NCBI GenBank assembly: GCA_028282785.1
Contig: JANQHE010000030.1
Coordinates: 1 to 58,401, forward strand
Length of the DNA stretch: 58,401 nt
DNA from: Bacteroidales bacterium
GTDB lineage: Bacteria; Bacteroidota; Bacteroidia; Bacteroidales; UBA12077
Direction of reading: 5' to 3'
Below, one piece after another: positions 36,358 to 47,599 of the stretch; the first letter of the stretch is position 1; each line of letters starts with the position of its first letter. The translations under genes were made by a program, and so were the position numbers. The notes beneath the pieces are model-generated. The model ran no database searches, was not told the DNA's origin, and worked only from the letters and a program-made list of their open reading frames with translations.

Positions 36358-36897
36358 TTAATTATTTAATATGTTTAGGTAATGCTTTATTTGTTCAATA
36401 AGGTAATTAACAGATTCGTTCTTTTTAATATCAATAACTAAATCCTGGTATGAATTTTTATTTTGTTTTCCGATTTTAAATTCGGCCCTTGAAAGAGAGC
36501 CCACATAATTTACGGTAAAGTATTCATTGATACTAAGATCAAATAGTATATCAAAATCCTGATCTATAAATTGTTCTATTAATTCGTTCTTGGGTTTATG
36601 GTACCAGTTTAAATCTGTATTACAATAAAAATTAATTCCTTTCCACATTAAAAATTGTTGTGGAACTTTTTTCGAAGGAACGTACCCTAATGCATAAACT
36701 TTCATGCTATTATTCGATAGAAAAGACAAAAAATCCTTTACTGCGCCGAATGATTGTTCATCAGGCGAACTGAAAAGAATACCTGCTGACCGGGCTGTTT
36801 TAAAATTGTGCGTTTTTACTTTTCTCCTTTGGTTCTTCAATCGTTTCTTTAGATTGAATTTACCTATTTTGCTTTTTATGTTGTTAAATGTACTCAC
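36358..36897 (-). CDS. DUF6913 conserved Bacteroidota protein
   Basis: This 179-residue protein has a strongly basic N-terminus (residues about 8-35) followed by a compact alpha/beta region (SAGILFSSPDEQSFGAVKDF, with a later DFDILFDLSINEYFT). It matches the Bacteroidota-specific family DUF6913, which has no established function. It is co-transcribed between the BRCT protein and dapA. No catalytic motif, signal peptide or membrane segment is seen. Confidence 0.75.
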   Translation of the reverse strand: MSTFNNIKSKIGKFNLKKRLKNQRRKVKTHNFKTARSAGILFSSPDEQSFGAVKDFLSFLSNNSMKVYALGYVPSKKVPQQFLMWKGINFYCNTDLNWYHKPKNELIEQFIDQDFDILFDLSINEYFTVNYVGSLSRAEFKIGKQNKNSYQDLVIDIKKNESVNYLIEQIKHYLNILNN

Positions 36898-36924
36898 GAT
36901 GCAATGATACTATTTTTATTCCGC

Positions 36925-37686
36925 TTATTCGATCATCCGTAAAAAATCGTCTTCAGATATAATCGGAATATTCAGTTTTTTCACTTTTTCTAATTTAGAC
37001 GGGCCAATATTTTCTCCTGCCAATAAATAATTTGTTTTTGCCGATATGGATCCCGTACTTTTACCTCCGAATTTACTAATTAATTCTTTTAGTTCACCAG
37101 GGGAGTGTTTCCTAAATGTACCAGAGATTACAAACGTTTGTCCGTTAAGTTTATTACTAATTTGTTGAATTGTGCTGCTAACTGGCTTTCTAACCTTTTT
37201 CTTTTTAACCGCTTTTTTCCTTTTTTCAGTTTCCTCAAGTTTTTTTTCACAAGTTATTTCATTCATATCAAGATTATCTAAAACTATTTCTAAAAAAGCA
37301 TTTTCATCTAAGAATTCAATGCGATGACCTTTTTCAATTAATTTAAGAGCTTTCGCTATTTTAGTAGGAGAAATATTTTCAGAACCCAAAACAATTAGAT
37401 TTGTATCTAAAGTTACACCAGAATGTACTTTGAGTCCAAGTTTTGTGGCATATTCCAAAACTTCATGTCGAGGAATCTGCATTATTCCCGTAACAACTAT
37501 ATGTCCATTATCTCCTGTTAAATTTTGGTTATAAAATGAACAAGATTTAACCTTATTCCATTTATTATAAGTAGCAATATTATCCTTATCATGTCCGGTC
37601 CAAAAATGTACAGTAATACCATCTAGTTCCATTGAACCTTTTTCTCGAAGCTTTTGTGCAACTGTATTTTTTAATTCCTTAACCAT
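36925..37686 (-). CDS. Stand-alone protein with two BRCT domains
   Basis: This 253-residue protein has two apparent BRCT folds. The first lies at about residues 59-135 (GHIVVTGIMQIPRHEVLEYA) and is divergent. The second, about 180-253 (NGQTFVISGTFRKHSPGELK with a TNYLLAGENIGPSKLEKVKK core), is close to the LigA type. A lysine-rich linker (148-168) joins them. It has no ligase catalytic domain. It starts six bases after the stop of ligA, so it is translated with the ligase and may bind it or nicked DNA. The N-terminal 55 residues are not recognised. Confidence 0.8.
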   Translation of the reverse strand: MVKELKNTVAQKLREKGSMELDGITVHFWTGHDKDNIATYNKWNKVKSCSFYNQNLTGDNGHIVVTGIMQIPRHEVLEYATKLGLKVHSGVTLDTNLIVLGSENISPTKIAKALKLIEKGHRIEFLDENAFLEIVLDNLDMNEITCEKKLEETEKRKKAVKKKKVRKPVSSTIQQISNKLNGQTFVISGTFRKHSPGELKELISKFGGKSTGSISAKTNYLLAGENIGPSKLEKVKKLNIPIISEDDFLRMIE

Positions 37687-37692
37687 AAAGTC

Positions 37693-40647
<2,955 letters not shown>

Positions 40648-40700
40648 TTATTTGTAAGTAAAGCAACAATTATTTATTTTCGGGTCATCAAGTTGAAACT

Positions 40701-41408
40701 ATGAACCAGATAAGAATTCTTTTTATAATAATTATTGCTTTTGCTACAGCCTGTACCGATGAAGATAACTTTAAAACTGATCTTGTCGGTTTCGAAAGTT
40801 TAGAATTAGGGAATCAATCTTACTGGAATGGTTCGGATAGTTCAGGGGATTTTTCAATTGGAAATAAAATATTTGCTAACTCATATTACCCCGACTGGAA
40901 CACCTGGAGTGGATTTGCCTATTCAAATATCATTAATTATTCATATTATAACGAATCGGCTAAATATGCGGCTTATCCAAGTGGTGGAGCCAATGAATCG
41001 AGCAATTACGCAATTGGACGTCAGTTTGAAAAAATCTTTATTGAGTTTGAAAAGGCGGAAGAGCAAAGACTGGTTCAGATAGCTAACTGCACGTATTCTG
41101 CCCTGGCAATTAAATACGGATATGGGTATGCTAAAAAATTTGGTGGGAGGGACGGGAGTGATCCGGATTGGTTTAAACTTACTATAACGGGTTTTGATCA
41201 TGCAAATGGAATAACAGGATCGATCGATATCTTTTTGGCAGATTTTCGATATGAGGATGATGCAAATGATTATATATTGAGTACCTGGCAATACATTGAT
41301 TTAACAACTTTGGGAACAGTTAAACGGTTAGAGTTTGAATTATCTTCGTCAGATGCCGGAACACCACTATATTTTTGTTTAGATAATTTAAAGGGCAGGA
41401 TTCATTAA
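40701..41408 (+). CDS. DUF4465 surface lipoprotein
   Basis: This 235-residue lipoprotein has a lipobox ATAC (C18) followed by acidic residues T-D-E-D, a pattern compatible with export to the cell surface in Bacteroidota. The mature part is aromatic and beta-rich, typical of DUF4465 (WNTWSGFAYSNIINY, NYAIGRQF, and a C-terminal FCLDNLKG). Some family members in gut Bacteroidota are found with vitamin B12 capture genes, which would fit the ABC importer 2.6 kb away, but no TonB receptor is here. It is convergent with the kinase gene, overlapping it by four bases. Confidence 0.8.
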   Translation: MNQIRILFIIIIAFATACTDEDNFKTDLVGFESLELGNQSYWNGSDSSGDFSIGNKIFANSYYPDWNTWSGFAYSNIINYSYYNESAKYAAYPSGGANESSNYAIGRQFEKIFIEFEKAEEQRLVQIANCTYSALAIKYGYGYAKKFGGRDGSDPDWFKLTITGFDHANGITGSIDIFLADFRYEDDANDYILSTWQYIDLTTLGTVKRLEFELSSSDAGTPLYFCLDNLKGRIH

Positions 41409-43870
41409 AAAGCTCTTTGATCAATCCATTTTTCAAGTAACGAGATTAATCTTTCCTTTTTAATGGGTTTTGCTATATAATCATCACACCCGGCTTCCAT
41501 ACTTTCCTTTTCATCATTTTGCATGGCATAGGCTGTTTGAATTATAATCGGAATTTCAGGCCTTAATTTTTTAATTCTGGATGTCGCCTCTAATCCATTC
41601 ATCCCCGGCATTTTTATATCCATTAAAATTAGATCGATATGTTCATTACCACGACAAATTTCTATTGCTTCATACCCATTTTCAGCATGTAATAAATTTA
41701 TTCCTTTATTAGTTAAAAACATCTCCAGAAATTTGTAATTACTTTCTTCGTCTTCGGCAATTAAAATGGTTTTATCTTTCCAACTTTTATGATTGGCAAT
41801 TACATATTTGGTAATACTTTCGTCTTCGGATGTTTCTGCCAGTTCTAATGGCAGCGTGAAATAGAATGTTGATCCTTTATCCGGTTCAGATTCAACGCGA
41901 ATAGTACCACCAAGCCTTTCGATCAAATTTTGAGTTATGGTAAGTCCTAATCCGGTACCTCTATAAAGTTTGGATTTATCCGTTTCAATTTTATTGAACC
42001 TTTGAAAAATTTCCGATTGCTTATCTTTTGGGATTCCGATACCGGTGTCCTTTACATAAAATTCAACAAGGTCCAAATCATTAAGTATTTTGTAACCTAT
42101 ACTAACAGAGCCGGTTTCAGTATATTTTAGCGCATTATCAGTAAGATTTGTTATAATTTGCCTTAACCTGTAAGGATCTGTTTTTAAATAGAATTCATCC
42201 TGCAAACAATCTTTATCAAGAACAATATCAACATTTTGTTTACCTATTTTTTTCTTGGTTTCGTTAAATATCTCGTGCAAAGCCTGAATGGTATGGTTGA
42301 TATCCGTATCTTTTATGAAAACAGTCAATTCATTTGCTTCAATCTTTGCAAGATCAATAATATCGTCAATTAAATGAAGCAGTGTATTACAGTTGTTATT
42401 GATGTGTGTTACAAGCTCTTCTCGTTCATCATCTTCGGTATCAGGATCAACTAGTAAATCTGAGAATCCAATAATAGCATTCATTGGCGTTCTGATCTCG
42501 TGTGACATGTTAGCCAAAAATGAAGATTTTAATCGATCAGATTCTTCTGCTTTTTCCTTTGCATTTTTGAGATCAATTTCAGTCTTATACCTATCCGTTA
42601 TATCATGGCAAATTCCTACTATCCCAAGTGGTTTACCATTTTCATCCGTGTAAGGTACTTTTAAAGTATCCAATAACACACGCTCACCTTTGATATTTAT
42701 TTCCCATGATTCCATTCTGTAAAGCTGATTTGTTTCCATAATCTTTTTATCAGTTTCATAGTAATGCAATGCTTCTTCGTTATTGAATATGTTTATATCC
42801 TTTCTTCCGATTATTTCGTCAACTGTTTTTCCATTAAATTCGCAAAATGCCTGGTTACAACCTATGTAGATATTATCCCTGTTTTTAAAAAAGATCAAAT
42901 CAGGAATGGTATTAATCATAGAGTTTAAGAGTGATTTTTCATGAATTAGCTGTTTCTCCGTCTTTTTACGTTCATTCAATTCTTTCTGTAATTCTGCTGT
43001 TTTAAGTGAAACTTGTTTACGAAGCGTCCAGGACCAAAACAGGACTATGATTAATATTATCAGGAATGGTAATAATATTAAGGTTATTAATCTGTAAACC
43101 TGTGATTTAATGTCTCTTTTTTCATAAATACCAAACCATTTATCATATATTTGGTCATATTCACCTGTAGATTTAATTATTTGCAATCCATCATTAATTT
43201 GCGCTAAAATATCACCTCTTTGTTTGTTTATGGCAAAACAAATTTCTTTTGGCTGCATAGTGCTTCCAATTGGTTCTAAATTCGTTAAATTATACTCTTT
43301 TATCGCAAATTGTCCGTGGAGTTTGTTAATCAATGCACAATCATATTCACCAGAGGAAAGCAACCTTAATGCGGTAGTATAATTCTTAACCGGTATAATA
43401 TAATCAGTTAATTTGCTCGCAATCAAATAATCATGCATTATATCACCCTTTACAACTAAGGTTTGTTTACCCTTAATATCTTCAATAGATTTTATATTGC
43501 TCTGTTTTCTTGCAAATAATGAATGTGTTATATAAATGTAGGGAGTAGAGAAATTAGCAATTTCACGTCTTTGAGGAGAATATGACATACCAACTATTCC
43601 ATCTATTCTTTCATTTTCCAGATCAATTCTTACCTGACCCCATGTATCAAGTTCCAGATCAACTTCTAACCCCATGGTTTTTGCAATAGCATTTAATATA
43701 TCAATACTAAATCCTGTAGGCTCTGAGTTTTTATCTACGTAGTGATATGGGGGATAATCAAAATTAGCTTTAAAAAAAATAGTGTCTTTTTTAAAATTCT
43801 TTGAATATATTGGTATTGTAAGGAGAGTGATAAAAATTAAAATGACTAATTTTGTTAGTTTATTCATCAT
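41405..43870 (-). CDS. Hybrid histidine kinase with periplasmic solute-binding sensor
   Basis: This 821-residue protein has a signal sequence and a periplasmic SBP_bac_3 domain (about 30-250) like amino-acid-binding proteins. A membrane helix (259-282), a short coiled coil and a PAS domain (about 312-428) follow. The HisKA domain has H457 in NMSHEIRTP, the HATPase has DTGIGIPKDKQ and GTGLGLTI, and a C-terminal receiver has phospho-acceptor D751 in LILMDIKMPG. There is no DNA-binding output domain, so a partner regulator must be elsewhere. Its ligand is probably a small polar molecule. It is divergent from the ABC importer. Confidence 0.9.
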   Translation of the reverse strand: MMNKLTKLVILIFITLLTIPIYSKNFKKDTIFFKANFDYPPYHYVDKNSEPTGFSIDILNAIAKTMGLEVDLELDTWGQVRIDLENERIDGIVGMSYSPQRREIANFSTPYIYITHSLFARKQSNIKSIEDIKGKQTLVVKGDIMHDYLIASKLTDYIIPVKNYTTALRLLSSGEYDCALINKLHGQFAIKEYNLTNLEPIGSTMQPKEICFAINKQRGDILAQINDGLQIIKSTGEYDQIYDKWFGIYEKRDIKSQVYRLITLILLPFLIILIIVLFWSWTLRKQVSLKTAELQKELNERKKTEKQLIHEKSLLNSMINTIPDLIFFKNRDNIYIGCNQAFCEFNGKTVDEIIGRKDINIFNNEEALHYYETDKKIMETNQLYRMESWEINIKGERVLLDTLKVPYTDENGKPLGIVGICHDITDRYKTEIDLKNAKEKAEESDRLKSSFLANMSHEIRTPMNAIIGFSDLLVDPDTEDDEREELVTHINNNCNTLLHLIDDIIDLAKIEANELTVFIKDTDINHTIQALHEIFNETKKKIGKQNVDIVLDKDCLQDEFYLKTDPYRLRQIITNLTDNALKYTETGSVSIGYKILNDLDLVEFYVKDTGIGIPKDKQSEIFQRFNKIETDKSKLYRGTGLGLTITQNLIERLGGTIRVESEPDKGSTFYFTLPLELAETSEDESITKYVIANHKSWKDKTILIAEDEESNYKFLEMFLTNKGINLLHAENGYEAIEICRGNEHIDLILMDIKMPGMNGLEATSRIKKLRPEIPIIIQTAYAMQNDEKESMEAGCDDYIAKPIKKERLISLLEKWIDQRAF

Positions 43871-43960
43871 AATATACGTTAATATAGAGTAAGGCTAAGT
43901 GCTTAAAGATAAAAAAACTATTCACACTTTATACGTTTTAAGATTAATAAAGTTTATGTC

Positions 43961-43980
43961 ATATGACTTATAAGTCATAT
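43961..43980. promoter_or_regulatory. Perfect 20-bp palindrome upstream of the ABC importer
   Basis: ATATGACTTATAAGTCATAT is its own exact reverse complement. It lies 74 bp before the importer ATG and 91 bp from the kinase ATG, in the divergent spacer. The shape suits a homodimeric regulator. No riboswitch-like structure was found here. Confidence 0.6.
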
Positions 43981-44053
43981 ATAATTGAAATTTTATAGGA
44001 CATAGGTGATATTAGAATTAATCAGGCGTTGGGAAATTAAAAAAAAATAAAAT

Positions 44054-45199
44054 ATGCAAATAAAATGCGCATTGTTCACTATCATAACTATCTTGCTAGT
44101 TTCATGTAATAGAGATCATTCTGAAAACGGGCAAAGCTCAAATGTACAATTACAAAGTTCAGATCTGGAGTATGCTAAAGGATTTAAAATAATAAAGGAA
44201 TCTGATTATAAAAAAGTAATTATACATAATCCATGGCAAGGAGCAAAGGATGTTAACTATGAGTACCTGCTTGTAAATAAAGATCAAAAGTTAAATGAAA
44301 ATATAGAGGATTTTAATGTTATAAGAACACCTGTAGAAAGAGTAATATGTTTATCAACAACGCATATTGCTTTTATTGATGTATTAAACGAAACGCAAAG
44401 TATTGTTTCCGTATCTGGAACCGATTATGTAAATAACCTTAAAATAAGAGAAAGAATTGATAATAATGAGATTCAGGATGTAGGTTATGATAATAGTTTA
44501 AATTATGAGCTTATTGCAAGTTTAAATCCCGATTTGGTACTTACATTTGGTATTAGTGGGCAGGTTGCCGGGTACACACAAAAGTTAAATGACCTGGGTA
44601 TACAAACCATGATTATAGCTGAATATCTCGAAACGCATCCTTTGGGAAAACTTGAATGGATAAAATTAATATCAGCATTATATGAAAAAAATGATATTGC
44701 ACAAAATTATTTTGATAACATCGTAAGTGAATATAATGAGTTATCAAAAGTAACCCGGAATATTAATGATAAACCACGCGTACTCTTGGGTTTACCATGG
44801 AAAGGTTCATGGTTTGTTCCAGGAGGGAATTCGTTTTTAGCAAAAATGATTCATGATGCAGGAGGAGATTACATATGGACAGAAAACGAATCGAGAGAAA
44901 GCTTACCATTCGATATGGAATCTATTTTTGTGAAAGCTTCTGATGCGGATATTTGGATAAATACAGGTACAGTTAATAAAAAGGAAGACATAATAAAGTT
45001 GGATGAAAGATTCAAAGATTTTCCGCCTTATTATAAAAAAATCTACAATAATAATTCGCAATTGAATAAGTCCGGAGGAAATAATTATTGGGAGCAGGGT
45101 TTAGTTGAACCTCATATTGTTTTAAAAGATATGATTAAAGTTTTTCATCCTAACCTATTACCTGAACATGAATTGGTTTATTATAAAATTATTGAATAG
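44054..45199 (+). CDS. ABC importer solute-binding lipoprotein (siderophore/heme/cobalamin class)
   Basis: This 381-residue lipoprotein has the lipobox LVSC (C18) and a periplasmic-binding fold of the Peri_BP_2/BtuF class, with RVICLSTTHIAFIDVL and the second-lobe LNPDLVLTFG motif. It delivers iron-siderophore, heme or cobalamin to the following permease. The substrate cannot be told from sequence. The gene starts an operon with the permease and ATPase. Confidence 0.87.
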   Translation: MQIKCALFTIITILLVSCNRDHSENGQSSNVQLQSSDLEYAKGFKIIKESDYKKVIIHNPWQGAKDVNYEYLLVNKDQKLNENIEDFNVIRTPVERVICLSTTHIAFIDVLNETQSIVSVSGTDYVNNLKIRERIDNNEIQDVGYDNSLNYELIASLNPDLVLTFGISGQVAGYTQKLNDLGIQTMIIAEYLETHPLGKLEWIKLISALYEKNDIAQNYFDNIVSEYNELSKVTRNINDKPRVLLGLPWKGSWFVPGGNSFLAKMIHDAGGDYIWTENESRESLPFDMESIFVKASDADIWINTGTVNKKEDIIKLDERFKDFPPYYKKIYNNNSQLNKSGGNNYWEQGLVEPHIVLKDMIKVFHPNLLPEHELVYYKIIE

Positions 45200-45254
45200 A
45201 TCAATACGGATTTTATTAAATTAGCATTTTTCAACCATTATAAAACCTCAGGAA

Positions 45255-46289
45255 TTGTTTTCGAAGAAGCAAAATTTTTTAATTTGGAGTATACTAATAC
45301 TGATACTAATAATACTTTTTCTTTTTGATATTGTATTAGGTTCGGTTCGTTTACCTTTTATTGAGGTGATTAAATTGATATTTACCGGTAATACCGAACA
45401 TCCGGAGTATGCAACAATAATTTATCGTTTTAGGATACCAAAAGCACTAACAGCATTATTTGCAGGATTTGCTTTATCCGTTAGTGGTTTGCAAATGCAA
45501 ACCGTATTTAGAAATCCTTTGGCCGGGCCGTATGTACTTGGAATTAGTGCAGGTGCCAGTTTAGGAGTTGCTCTATTGGTAATGGGATTATCAACTTTTA
45601 CAGTTGTTAGCCAGATCGGTGTTTTGGGAAACTGGACCATTGTGCTGGCAGCATGGCTAGGTTCCGGATTGATCTTATTTTTAATATTAATTGTTTCCAT
45701 AAGGGTTAGGGATATTATGACTATCCTTATTCTGGGTATTATGTTTGGAAGTGCTACTACTGCGATAGTAAGTATTTTGCAATATTTTAGCAACGAGTCA
45801 ATGCTAAAGGCTTTTATTGTATGGACCATGGGAAGTTTGGGGGGTGTTTCATTAACCCAGCTAAAAGTATTGATCCCGAGTATAATTATTGGCTTGGTTA
45901 TTACATTTTTATTGATTAAGGCTTTGAATGCAATGTTGGTAGGAGAGAATTATGCAAAAAGTATGGGACTGAATGTAAGGTTATCAAGGTTTTTGATTTT
46001 TTTTAGCACAAGCCTGCTGGCAGGGAGTATTACTGCTTTTTGCGGCCCTATAGGATTTATTGGTATTGCTGTGCCTCATATAGCAAGAATTGTATTTAAA
46101 ACAGCTAATCATAAAGTATTGCTTCCGGGCACCATGCTTTTAGGAGGTATTGTGTTATTGTTAAGTGATATAATTTCTCAACTACCTGGACATGAAAGAA
46201 CGCTGCCTATTAATTCAATTACTGCTTTGGTTGGTATACCTGTAGTTATCTGGATAATTATTAGAAACCAAAAAATTACTTCTGTTTGA
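45255..46289 (+). CDS. ABC importer permease, FecCD/BtuC family
   Basis: This 344-residue membrane protein has about ten hydrophobic helices. Conserved FecCD segments include RIPKALTALFAGFALSVSGL, NPLAGPYVLGISAGASLG and GPIGFIGIAVPHIAR, where it contacts the ATPase. The start is TTG at 45255 with an AGGA-type ribosome site (CTCAGGAA) just before it. It overlaps nothing upstream and is followed directly by the ATPase gene. Confidence 0.92.
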   Translation: MFSKKQNFLIWSILILILIILFLFDIVLGSVRLPFIEVIKLIFTGNTEHPEYATIIYRFRIPKALTALFAGFALSVSGLQMQTVFRNPLAGPYVLGISAGASLGVALLVMGLSTFTVVSQIGVLGNWTIVLAAWLGSGLILFLILIVSIRVRDIMTILILGIMFGSATTAIVSILQYFSNESMLKAFIVWTMGSLGGVSLTQLKVLIPSIIIGLVITFLLIKALNAMLVGENYAKSMGLNVRLSRFLIFFSTSLLAGSITAFCGPIGFIGIAVPHIARIVFKTANHKVLLPGTMLLGGIVLLLSDIISQLPGHERTLPINSITALVGIPVVIWIIIRNQKITSV

Positions 46290-46294
46290 TAGTG

Positions 46295-47359
46295 ATGAAA
46301 AGGGAAGGAAACATATTAAAAATAGATCACCTTGAGATTGGATATCCGGAAAAAGGGAAGTCAAATAATATTTTATACCGGGGTATCAATTTATGTGGCC
46401 AATCTGGAGAATTAATTGCATTGATTGGAAAAAACGGAATAGGAAAAAGCACTCTCTTAAGAAATATATCAGGTTTACAAAGCTCTTTAAATGGTACGAT
46501 TAATTATTTTGATAAGCAAAAACAAGCTTACTCAAGGGCTGATTTTGCAAAAATGATAAGCTTTGTTTCAACTGAGATAGTAAATGTTACCAATTTAAGT
46601 GTTTTTGATCTGGTCTCGTTAGGAAGGTTTCCACATACAAATTGGTTAGGTAAACTAACAACCAAAGACGTTAATAACACAGCTCGAGCCCTTGAAATGG
46701 TTGGTATGAGTTCGTTTGCAAGAAAAAATGTAAACGAAATTAGTGATGGAGAAAGGCAAAGAGTAATGATAGCCAGAACTTTGGCACAGGATACGAAAAT
46801 GATTGTACTGGATGAACCAACAGCATTTCTTGATTTACCAAATAAATACGAGATTATTCATCTTCTGAATAAATTATCTAAAGAAGAAAATAAGACCATT
46901 ATCTTTTCAACACATGATCTTAATATAGCTATTCAGGAAGCCGATAAAATATGGTTGATGTTAGATGATAAAATTGTGGAGGGAGCACCTGAAGATTTGA
47001 TTTTAGATGAGACATTCAATAAAATCTTTGAAAAATCAAATTTAAGATTTGATAAAATTAAAGGTGATTTTAAGATGCAAAAAAAACATCACTGTAAAAT
47101 CGGGTTAATTGGAGAAGGACCTCAGTATACCTGGACAAAAAAGGCATTGGAGAGATTAAATTTTTACGTTGAAAAAGGAAATGATTCAATACAATATGTA
47201 AAAATTGAAACGGGGAATAATTTTTGTAAATGGACGTTGTTAGATGATGAACTTAAACATGTGTTTAATTCAATTTATGATTTGTCAATACATTTAAAAA
47301 ATACAAACCCGTCTGCCGATTTAACTGCAGAAGGCATGACAGGCAGGCCAAAAAACTAA
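46295..47359 (+). CDS. ABC importer ATP-binding protein with C-terminal extension
   Basis: The protein has 354 residues from the ATG at 46295; TTG 46286 and GTG 46292 are possible but poorer starts. Walker A is GKNGIGKST (45-53), the signature is the variant ISDGERQR and Walker B is MIVLDEPTAFLD. It is the BtuD/FecE-type energiser of the importer. About 95 residues after the ATPase core (from MQKKHHCKIGLIGEG) form a separate small domain with a GEGPQYTWTKKALER segment. This tail is longer than in BtuD and its role is unknown. Confidence 0.9.
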   Translation: MKREGNILKIDHLEIGYPEKGKSNNILYRGINLCGQSGELIALIGKNGIGKSTLLRNISGLQSSLNGTINYFDKQKQAYSRADFAKMISFVSTEIVNVTNLSVFDLVSLGRFPHTNWLGKLTTKDVNNTARALEMVGMSSFARKNVNEISDGERQRVMIARTLAQDTKMIVLDEPTAFLDLPNKYEIIHLLNKLSKEENKTIIFSTHDLNIAIQEADKIWLMLDDKIVEGAPEDLILDETFNKIFEKSNLRFDKIKGDFKMQKKHHCKIGLIGEGPQYTWTKKALERLNFYVEKGNDSIQYVKIETGNNFCKWTLLDDELKHVFNSIYDLSIHLKNTNPSADLTAEGMTGRPKN

Positions 47360-47363
47360 CATT

Positions 47364-47575
47364 ATGAAAGGATTAAAGAAAGTTACCTCCTACATTTAAT
47401 AACATTTGTATTATTGATCACAGTTGTTTCTTTACTTGGTATATGGGAAGTTATTTCTCTTGAAGAAGTGATTCGAAAGATATTCGTATCCTTATTCATC
47501 ATTTTTGTGGCATCGGTAATTGTGTTATTTATATTTTCGGTACTCATACGGGAAACCGGTCATGATAAAGATTAA
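47364..47575 (+). pseudogene. Small two-helix membrane protein, frameshifted after the start codon
   Basis: From about 47391 one frame encodes two clear membrane helices (HLITFVLLITVVSLLGIWEV and FVSLFIIFVASVIVLFIFSV) and ends RETGHDKD at the stop 47573-47575. That frame has no ATG. The only ATG (47364) is in another frame and stops after 11 codons. Restoring one A in the AAA run after the ATG (ATGAAA-A-GG) would give a continuous 70-residue protein starting MKRIKESYLLHL. So either one base was lost, the gene is dead, or an internal TTG is used. It follows the ATPase gene by four bases and would be the last gene of that operon. Confidence 0.65.
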
Positions 47576-47576
47576 A

Positions 47577-47599
47577 AAAAAGCGCATTACGCGCTTTTT
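47577..47599. terminator. Bidirectional terminator between the ABC operon and the thioredoxin gene
   Basis: AAAAAGCGC-ATTAC-GCGCTTTTT forms a perfect 9-bp stem with A/T flanks. It overlaps the stop of the convergent TlpA-like gene by two bases. Confidence 0.85.

Noticed and set aside
43871-44053. Cobalamin riboswitch before the importer
   Set aside because: No B12-box-like conserved core or long structured leader was found; only the 20-bp palindrome stands out. A covariance-model search would settle it.
47364-47399. 11-codon peptide from the ATG after the ABC ATPase
   Set aside because: It ends at once and has no coding character. The neighbouring frame carries the membrane helices, so a frameshift explains the region better.
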